In this document: positions 4,957 through 10,088 of the stretch, in pieces
Position numbering within the stretch: the stretch's first letter is position 1
Layout of the letters: each line of letters starts with the position of its first letter
Origin: QYOJ01 sp043810345
GTDB lineage: Bacteria > Bacteroidota > Bacteroidia > Bacteroidales > FEN-979
Assembly: GCA_043810345.1 (NCBI GenBank)
Contig: JBDROF010000117.1
Location: forward strand, 1-10,088
DNA: 10,088 nucleotides
Direction of reading: 5' to 3'
Program-made: the position numbers and the translations under genes
Notes under the pieces: generated by a model
What the model saw: the letters and a program-made list of their open reading frames with translations, nothing else
What the model was told of the DNA's origin: nothing
Databases searched by the model: none

Positions 4957-7900
4957 CCGGAACTTTACCTCTATATCTGCGAGCTCGTAAACCTGGAGGC
5001 CCAGGTTGTTGTATACCCTGATAACAAATATATCTTCCCCTGGAAATCTCATGGAAACGGTAAACCTTCCATCGTTCGGAACAGGATGGACGGAGAACCT
5101 GGATCCCTTTGTCTCATCAATCCCGGTAACCACTATATCTATATGGTTTGAGGTATCAGAAGTACAGCCAAACCGGTGAACTTCATCCCAGTATTCACCA
5201 TCTTCCATCGCCTGGTAAATTTGACCCGTAGCTCCTGGTATAGGAGATCCTTCGAAATACCACTGGTTTCCGATAGACTGATCGCTGTAAAGAAAATCCC
5301 ACATCTGGGTGATCACTGGCGCTGCAAGCGGAGATACAGTGGTCACAACAAAATTGGGAGAGGGAATTCCTGCCCCGCAATAGTTAGTTGCAAATACTGA
5401 AATAATCCCTGAACTGGCGGTGTCGGAAAAAGAGACCATGATGCTTGGTGTATTCCCACCCGATATGATGGAGGCCCCGGAAGGAACTGTCCATATGTAA
5501 TTATCCGCTCCGGGAATGGGTGATATGAAATAATTAACCCCGGTGGCGCCCCTGCAAACGGTATCGAGACCCGTTATGAAACCTGCCTTAGCAGGAATTT
5601 TATTGACTAATACCGGAAATGATGGCGATGAAGGGCCATTGCCACATATGTTAGATCCGTAAACCAGGATAACTCCACTCAAGGCATTGACAGAAAAGTC
5701 TACTGTGATACTGGTGGTTCCTGCTCCGGTAGCGATGGTTGCTCCGGGAGGCAGCAACCAGATATAGGAAGTAGCATAAGGGACGGGAGCAACAGAGTAT
5801 GATACCCCTATGTCGCCGGCACAAACCATCGACGTCCCGGTGATGTTTCCCGGTGTTCCTGGCAACGGTGTGACGTTTACATCCAGTTGGGTCGGAGGAA
5901 AGGCTGAGCAGCCTGTAGCATTAATATACGATACAGCCACCCACTGAGCTCCGGTTCCCTGCCAGGTGACCTGTACCTGGGAGGTCCCTTGGCCTGATAC
6001 GATTAAACCCGAAGGCGATGTCGACCACACGTATCCGGTCATCCCTGTTTCCGTGGTGTAAGTATAGTTTCCTGCGTTCTCACAGGCAATGGTATCCCCG
6101 GTAATGGTGGGAACGGGAAGCGGATGGACGGTAACGTTATAACCCGAAAGAGACGCTGATGTACATCCGATGGCATTGGTGTAACCGACACTCACCGTTT
6201 GCGCTCCTACATAATCCCAGGTGACAGTAACTGTATTCACAGAATCGGATCCTCCTGCCGTGATGGTCCCGCCGTTGGAGATCACCCATTGGTAGTTTGT
6301 CATCCCTGACAGGGTGGTATAGGTATTTCCTGTAGATCCCACACAGGCTGATGTCGGTCCTGTGATGACAGGGACCGGTAAGGGTTCAATGAGTACATTA
6401 TAGGAGGTTGGTGCCGCAGCAGCACAACCGTTGCTGTCAGTGTAATTCACCGAAACCGACCGGGTTCCGGCCAGGTCCCAGGTTACGGTAATGGTATCGG
6501 TGCCGGCCCCGGAGGTAATGGTTCCGCCTGCTGAGATTCCCCAGGTATAGTTGGACATTCCTGGCTGTGTTCCGTAAATATTCCCGGAAGTATTAGCACA
6601 TACGGTATCAGGTCCGCCTATCGTAGGAAGCGGTAAGGCGTTGACCTTAACCGGGTAGGAGGTGGCGGTCTGGGCTGTACACCCGTTAGCAGCGGTATAA
6701 TTGACAAAGACACGCTGGGTGTCCAGCACATTCCATGTAACCTCGATGAAGTTGCTTGCTGTCGTACCTCCGGAAGTTATCGTATTGCCGGAGGAGACAT
6801 TCCAGGTGTAGTTGAGCATTCCGCTCTGCGTCGTGTACTGGTTTCCCGGTACCCCTTTGCAGACGGGAGTTGGGCCGGTAACAGATGGAACCGGCTGGGG
6901 TTTGACGGTGACAGGATAGCTTGTGGGGAGGAGGGCGTTGCATCCTAAAGAGCTGGTATAATTCACCAGTACCTGCCGTGCACCCGCCGAATCCCATGTG
7001 ACCATGATGAGGCTGGTTCCGGTTCCTGAGACGATGGTTCCGCCACCCGATAGCGTCCACTGGTAGGCAGTATTCATCGGTTCCGTGGAATAAAAGTGCC
7101 CGCCGGTACCTTCACAAACGGAATCAGGTCCGGTTATGGAAGGCACTGGAAGGGGGTGAACGGTAACCGGCAACATCGAAGGGACGAGAGTTTCGCAACC
7201 GGAAACAGTGGTATAACTTACCGAAACGGTTTGGGCCCCGACCGAATCCCACCGGACCGTAATTGTCCTGGTGCCCAAACCGGTCAGAATCACACCACCC
7301 GGAGAAACCGTCCAGGAGTACCCTGTCATAGTCGGTTCCGTTTGATACGTTCCGATAGAGTTTCTGCAGAGGCTATCGGGTCCGGTTATCGTGGGAACCG
7401 GGAGAGGGTTCACAGTTACATTGTAAGGAACAGGGGTAGTTCCAAAACACCCAAGGGAATTCGCGTAGGCCACGGTTACCCAACGGTTGCCAACAGAACT
7501 AGCGGTATCCCAGGTAACACTGATCACACTATCAGAAGCTGATCCGTTTATTGTTCCTCCTGTTGAAATATTCCATAGGTAGGATGTCATGTTCTTCTGG
7601 GTCCGGTAAAGGACAGTATCATGTACACATACGAAAGTCGGACCGGAAATAGTTGGAACCGGAAGTGGGTTAATTGTTGTGGTGGCTACCGTTGGGCTAT
7701 TGGCTTTACAACCGTTTGCGTTCGTGTAATTTACACTCACTGTCTTGGGTCCGGGTGTAGGCCAGGTGGCCGTGATGGATGCCGTACCTGATCCGCCGGT
7801 TATGGTGCCCCCGGATGAGAGTATCCAACTATAGGCAGTCATGCCGGTTTCGGTTTGAAAAGGGGCCGGATTGCCAACGCAAATCGAGGAATAATCCAGG

Positions 7901-10088
7901 TACACTTTAGCCAGATCCAGGTAGCAATCATTCCCAAAATCAGAGGTGAATTTAAATGAGATATAGAGTGCCGCTTGTCCTCCTGCACTGAGAGGCAGGG
8001 CTTGAGTCTTCAATTTCCAACCCTCAACAGGATGGTACCGTGAGAAGGTACCTGCAGAATTCCAAGTTATACCGTCCAGTGACCATTCTAATTCCACACG
8101 ATCATCGGAAGTTGAATATGCTGAACTCTCCAGCCATGCAAAGTCCACAATGACACTGGTGTAGCCAATTGTTGAAATGGGTACAGTTCTTTTCAACCGG
8201 ATCACGCCGTTCCCGTGATCATATGAATTGAAGCGCACGAGATAGGTGCCATTGTATGCAGAAAATCCGGCCGGATGACTAGTGGTTGCAGGAAAAGTTA
8301 TCGTGTTATTTGGCGCTAATATTTCGATAGCCCAATCAGAAGGGATAACACCCCCGTTCTCAAAGCTTTCTGTCATTAACGACTGCGGAGAGATGGTGGG
8401 TGCCGGTGATGGGTTGACTGTCAATATCGCTGAGTTTGAGTACACAACAGGTGGGCAATTGCCTGACACAACACAACGGTATGTGAATCCGGTCAGACCT
8501 GTGCTTACCCCTGTAATTACCACGTGATCCGTTAAAACCCCACTGTAGGGTGCGCTGTTGCTCAGGTTGGTAAAGCCGGATCCGGTATCGACATGCCACT
8601 GATAGGTCACTACATTTCCGGTAGTAGTAACCTGAAAATCAGCATTTTCCCCTGCACATTTAATAAGATCAGAAGGGGGAGAAGTGATATTAAATGGGAG
8701 GCAGTCAGAAAATTTTGCAACAAAGCCATCCCACATGCCTCCTCCGAGGGATGGTTGATGACTCCCGGGGGTAGATATTCCAGTTACTGATGCCGTATAT
8801 CCAACAATATAGATATGACCATTCCCGAACAGGGATATATCTTGTGGATCTTCATCGTTAAGTCCTCCATAATAGGTTCCCCAGATCCTGTCACCGGATG
8901 AATTGAATTCTGTGAGAAAAACATCAATACCACCGGCCCATGCAGGCTGATACACTCCCGGGGTGGAGATGCCGGTTGTAGAAACAGTGGAGCCGATAAA
9001 GTAAACATTTCCATCCGCTTTTCCTTTTACACCAAAACCTCCCTCAAAACTACTGCCTCCATAAAAGGTTCCCCACTGCCTTGTACCAGACGAATCTAGC
9101 TTTGCAATAAAAGCATCGGTCAGTCCACCCATGGAAGGTTGATGAGATCCTGGTGAAGAGATCCCATTTGAAGAGGCAGTTTGACCAACCAGGTAGACTG
9201 AGCCATTATCGCCTGCAGATACTCCATTCCCGGATTCAAAGTAAAACCCACCATAGTATGTCCCCCATTGCAGGTTCCCTGCGGTATCGAAATTCGCAAG
9301 AAATGCATCACCGTTTCCACCTATAACCTGTTGATGAGTTCCAGGTGTTGCAATGCCATCAACAGAATGAGTTTGACCCCCAACAAACACATCTCCTTCA
9401 CCGTTTATGGATAGCTTGAATGCCTCATCGTAACTGCTTCCACCGTAGTATGTTCCCCATTGTCTTACTCCGGCAGCATTGAATTTTACAACTATGGCAT
9501 CGGAGTTTCCGGCCAGGACTGATTGAAATGATCCACCGGAAGCGATATTGTTGAGCGATTTGGTATTGCCGGTACCATATAGGTTCCCATCAACATCCCC
9601 GGTACAACCATACAGGACATCACCTGCTGAACCTCCATAATAGGTCCCCCAAACAAGATCAGGGATGGGATCAATGATCAATGTGGCATCTGAAGGGATC
9701 TCCCGGGATGTGGAAAATCCATATACGTTGCCTTCAATCTGCCGGAAAGTAACCTGAATATCTGTTTGTCCGCTTTCCTGTTGCAGGAAGCTTACCGGTA
9801 TTTTTTCCTGAATCGTATTGATTGAATTGATAAACACCAGGTTGCCATCCTCCATTAAAATATCTGATGCTCCATCGATCTTCAGCCTGATCTGTTCAAT
9901 GTTTGCACCCGGATTGACAATGACGTTATACTTGAATGGACGGTCCCCACCTGCCAGATATTCCAGGTCAATTCCCGGATAGAGGTTTCGGTATGTGACC
10001 TTACCAAAATGTTTAACATTCCCGATGCCTTCAACAGGAGTTCCTGCAGTGTAGTAATTCAGGTAATCGGAAGAGGGATCTTCTGCGA
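4852..10088 (-). CDS. Giant T9SS-secreted protein: SBBP repeats, Ig-like, jelly-roll-like and ten PKD-like repeats (start beyond window)
   Basis: The frame is open from the right edge to the TAA at 4852-4854, about 1,744 residues, with no stop. An internal ATG at 9853-9855 is not the start: the preceding sequence (YRNLYPGIDLEYLAGGDRPF, VNPGANIEQIRLKIDGAS) is the domain that normally precedes SBBP repeats. Counting from that ATG, the parts are: end of this domain to about 65 (LIIDPIP); five SBBP repeats 69-385 (WGTYYGG or WGTFYGG at 69, 133, 197, 261, 325); an Ig-like domain 390-481 with Cys 400 and 461; a jelly-roll (choice-of-anchor J-like) domain about 487-655, beginning ESFENGGVIPSDW; ten PKD-like repeats about 656-1513 joined by PLPVP linkers; a linker domain 1520-1580; and a T9SS type A sorting domain 1584-1667 with PVPNDGRFTV, NGVYTVV and a terminal RKIIVIN. 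It should be exported by Sec, then T9SS, and attached to or released from the surface. An adhesive or structural role is likely; no catalytic motif is visible. Confidence 0.93.
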   Translation of the reverse strand, partial: AEDPSSDYLNYYTAGTPVEGIGNVKHFGKVTYRNLYPGIDLEYLAGGDRPFKYNVIVNPGANIEQIRLKIDGASDILMEDGNLVFINSINTIQEKIPVSFLQQESGQTDIQVTFRQIEGNVYGFSTSREIPSDATLIIDPIPDLVWGTYYGGSAGDVLYGCTGDVDGNLYGTGNTKSLNNIASGGSFQSVLAGNSDAIVVKFNAAGVRQWGTYYGGSSYDEAFKLSINGEGDVFVGGQTHSVDGIATPGTHQQVIGGNGDAFLANFDTAGNLQWGTYYGGFYFESGNGVSAGDNGSVYLVGQTASSNGISSPGSHQPSMGGLTDAFIAKLDSSGTRQWGTFYGGSSFEGGFGVKGKADGNVYFIGSTVSTTGISTPGVYQPAWAGGIDVFLTEFNSSGDRIWGTYYGGLNDEDPQDISLFGNGHIYIVGYTASVTGISTPGSHQPSLGGGMWDGFVAKFSDCLPFNITSPPSDLIKCAGENADFQVTTTGNVVTYQWHVDTGSGFTNLSNSAPYSGVLTDHVVITGVSTGLTGFTYRCVVSGNCPPVVYSNSAILTVNPSPAPTISPQSLMTESFENGGVIPSDWAIEILAPNNTITFPATTSHPAGFSAYNGTYLVRFNSYDHGNGVIRLKRTVPISTIGYTSVIVDFAWLESSAYSTSDDRVELEWSLDGITWNSAGTFSRYHPVEGWKLKTQALPLSAGGQAALYISFKFTSDFGNDCYLDLAKVYLDYSSICVGNPAPFQTETGMTAYSWILSSGGTITGGSGTASITATWPTPGPKTVSVNYTNANGCKANSPTVATTTINPLPVPTISGPTFVCVHDTVLYRTQKNMTSYLWNISTGGTINGSASDSVISVTWDTASSVGNRWVTVAYANSLGCFGTTPVPYNVTVNPLPVPTITGPDSLCRNSIGTYQTEPTMTGYSWTVSPGGVILTGLGTRTITVRWDSVGAQTVSVSYTTVSGCETLVPSMLPVTVHPLPVPSITGPDSVCEGTGGHFYSTEPMNTAYQWTLSGGGTIVSGTGTSLIMVTWDSAGARQVLVNYTSSLGCNALLPTSYPVTVKPQPVPSVTGPTPVCKGVPGNQYTTQSGMLNYTWNVSSGNTITSGGTTASNFIEVTWNVLDTQRVFVNYTAANGCTAQTATSYPVKVNALPLPTIGGPDTVCANTSGNIYGTQPGMSNYTWGISAGGTITSGAGTDTITVTWDLAGTRSVSVNYTDSNGCAAAAPTSYNVLIEPLPVPVITGPTSACVGSTGNTYTTLSGMTNYQWVISNGGTITAGGSDSVNTVTVTWDYVGAQTVSVGYTNAIGCTSASLSGYNVTVHPLPVPTITGDTIACENAGNYTYTTETGMTGYVWSTSPSGLIVSGQGTSQVQVTWQGTGAQWVAVSYINATGCSAFPPTQLDVNVTPLPGTPGNITGTSMVCAGDIGVSYSVAPVPYATSYIWLLPPGATIATGAGTTSITVDFSVNALSGVILVYGSNICGNGPSSPSFPVLVNKIPAKAGFITGLDTVCRGATGVNYFISPIPGADNYIWTVPSGASIISGGNTPSIMVSFSDTASSGIISVFATNYCGAGIPSPNFVVTTVSPLAAPVITQMWDFLYSDQSIGNQWYFEGSPIPGATGQIYQAMEDGEYWDEVHRFGCTSDTSNHIDIVVTGIDETKGSRFSVHPVPNDGRFTVSMRFPGEDIFVIRVYNNLGLQVYELADIEVKFRSEQYINMNTVPNGVYTVVMENDRLRIVRKIIVIN
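5317..7890 (-). repeat. Ten PKD-like repeats, each with a paired cysteine
   Basis: The repeats begin with the cysteine in (I/S/T)-x-x-C at residues 659, 743, 830, 914, 999, 1086, 1171, 1258, 1345 and 1434 (numbered from 9855), so the units are 84-89 residues. The core pattern is C...Y-x-T-x-x-GMT-x-Y-x-W...GGTI-x-x-G...VTW...VSVNYT-x-x-x-GC. A second cysteine follows 57-60 residues later in every unit. The first eight are joined by PLPVPTI-x-GP-type linkers. The last two differ (NICGNG / NYCGAG ends) and form a second subtype. Confidence 0.85.
8701..9651 (-). repeat. Five SBBP repeats with exact 64-residue period
   Basis: WGT(Y/F)YGG begins at 9651, 9459, 9267, 9075 and 8883 on the minus strand: four intervals of exactly 192 bases. 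Each repeat continues with a glycine-rich turn, an (N/H)-(I/V/L)-Y-x-x-G strand, an I-(A/S)-(T/S)-PG-xxQ motif, and (D)AF(I/L/V)xxF or a variant of it. SBBP repeats form beta-propeller-like blades. The exact spacing suggests expansion by unit duplication without later indels. Confidence 0.85.

Noticed and set aside
7096..7542. Plus-strand 148-codon open frame inside the giant gene
   Set aside because: It is the opposite strand of the PKD-like repeats, which have strong protein-level periodicity, and shows no domain of its own.
9853..9855. ATG as the start of the giant protein
   Set aside because: The frame stays open to the right edge and the preceding codons continue a recognisable SBBP-associated N-terminal domain.

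Overview
The window looks like chromosomal DNA of a member of the Bacteroidota. The signs are a very large secreted protein ending in a type IX secretion (T9SS) C-terminal sorting domain, PKD-like and SBBP repeats, lipoproteins with short lipobox signals, and a -7 promoter element of the TAnnTTTG type. By eye, most coding DNA is near 50% GC, with AT-richer gaps.

Layout. Positions 1-2240 (+) hold the wreck of a CusA/CzcA-type RND efflux permease. It carries about five independent lesions: three internal deletions, one nonsense codon and one G-run frameshift. Positions 2319-2729 (-) encode a lipoprotein signal joined directly to the C-terminal end of a beta-lactamase-family serine hydrolase, with the catalytic core missing. 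Positions 2847-3245 (-) encode an apparently intact small lipoprotein resembling DUF3237. Positions 3371-3981 hold a composite element: two REP-like palindromes on each side, arranged as a long imperfect inverted repeat, enclosing a small GIY-YIG nuclease gene (3560-3871, +). Partial copies of its outer end continue to about 4073. Positions 4063-4534 (-) are an isopenicillin-N-epimerase-like aminotransferase that has lost its middle. Positions 4633-4956 (+) are a short membrane-anchored ORF whose 3' third is antisense to the next gene. From 4852 to the right edge (-) runs one huge open gene: an N-terminal SBBP-associated domain, five SBBP repeats with an exact 64-residue period, an Ig-like domain, a jelly-roll-like domain, ten PKD-like repeats each with a cysteine pair, and a T9SS sorting domain. 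Its start is beyond the window.

How it fits together. The genes do not form a functional pathway. The left 4.8 kb is a decay zone in which three recognisable enzyme or transporter genes have each lost internal segments, and a fourth ORF may be truncated. The most interesting object is the GIY-YIG gene inside inverted REP-like arms. It looks like a self-contained element in which a GIY-YIG nuclease occupies the place that a Y1 (RAYT) transposase holds in classical REP systems. The giant T9SS protein is the main intact gene and is probably a cell-surface or released extracellular protein.
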